From Gautieria morchelliformis (lineage: Eukaryota > Basidiomycota > Agaricomycetes > Gomphales > Gomphaceae), in the NCBI GenBank assembly GCA_015179125.1, contig WHVA01000200.1, positions 120,801-184,800 on the forward strand: 64,000 bases of DNA, written 5' to 3'. A model generated the notes under the pieces. The model searched no databases. It had not been told where the DNA came from and saw only the letters and a list, made by a program, of their open reading frames with translations. Positions 63,684 through 64,000 of the stretch are shown here, in pieces (position 1 is the first letter of the stretch; every line of letters starts with the position of its first letter). Both the position numbers and the translations under genes were made by a program.

Positions 63684-64000
63684 TCGCGACAAAGGCCGAG
63701 GCGAGGTGCGTGCGCTGCGAAGAGTGCGACTATACGTGCCTTCGGGCCGTTAGCCTCGACTTCGGCCTCGCCGACCAGGGTGCCTGCGTGTGGTGCAGGA
63801 CACGCTCTTTGGGCTGTAGTATAGCCCATGGTCGTCGCAGCAAGGCGACCCCAGGAAAGGTCAGCGAGCATCGTGGGCAAGAAGCAGCGAGGAGCGAGGA
63901 CACCGAGGACAGACCGAGGCCGAGGAAAGAGGCTAAGGTTCGGGATGAGGTTGAAGATGACGACAACTCAAGTGACTGGGTTGAGCGGAACCTTGAGACG
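63684..64000 (+). CDS. Unrecognised partial frame with Cys cluster, running off the right edge
   Basis: The plus-strand frame reads CVRCEECDYTC, then ACVWCRTRSLGC, then a basic stretch (RRSKATPGKVSEHRGQEAAR) and an acidic one (VRDEVEDDDNSSDWVERNLE). Two Cys-rich knots about 20 residues apart suggest zinc binding, but no family is assigned. It may continue beyond the window. Overlapping frames on the other strand are probably shadows. Confidence 0.3.

Overview
The window is from a basidiomycete fungus, most likely an agaricomycete. The evidence is short GT-AG introns of 34-60 nt, a DUF6534-type seven-helix membrane gene, a fungal TEL2 gene, and retroelement and tyrosine-recombinase families typical of that group. 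It is an accessory, transposon-dominated region. Only two host genes look intact: TEL2 (40122-43615, six exons, 1078 aa) and a DUF6534 membrane protein (44738-46602, fifteen exons, 332 aa). Both are on the + strand, with a small TA-flanked MITE between them. In both, the exon sums come out as exact multiples of three.

Left part (1-9.86 kb): a degenerate Mutator-like transposase gene with a SWIM finger and an Ulp1-like tail runs off the left edge. It is followed by a solo LTR with a perfect 5-bp target duplication (6842-7465), a 170-bp inverted repeat pair and a probable LTR remnant. From 9866 to 19438 lies a Ty3/Gypsy chromovirus on the minus strand with two 215-bp LTRs that are almost identical. 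It carries extra open reading frames before gag and after the chromodomain. Its pol is dead: a tRNA-headed SINE with a 13-bp target duplication and poly-A tail sits in the RT region, there are several CGA-to-TGA stops, and the first integrase Asp is Asn. From 20077 to 26100 lies a Ty1/Copia element that looks complete: 728-bp LTRs, ATTTT target duplication and one 1511-aa Gag-Pol frame.

Middle (26.1-40 kb): two related, repeat-packed elements lie head to tail (about 26307-28131 and 28132-31407). Each is built of a GC-rich head, short tandem repeats, intron-like tandem repeats and a GGACAC minisatellite, and the first ends in a Helitron-like hairpin plus CTAG. A classic Helitron 3' end follows at 31944. 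Next is a 4.1-kb near-perfect palindrome (32108-36199) in which both arms carry pieces of an ER DnaJ (Scj1/ERdj3-like) gene. A graveyard of host-gene fragments follows: a kinase N-lobe, DCC1 and PEPCK.

Right part (46.6-64 kb): solo LTRs with perfect target duplications (50009-50480, 52838-53152), a duplicated LTR of the 6842 family, a degenerate Crypton-like tyrosine recombinase with a GCR1-like C-terminal domain, and a cytochrome P450 5' half abutting a BOR1 borate transporter 3' half. There are also a MITE with CACTG ends and a nest of three LTRs. Across unrelated elements the nonsense and active-site changes repeatedly look like CpG-to-TpG transitions, which suggests methylation- or RIP-like decay of repeats.
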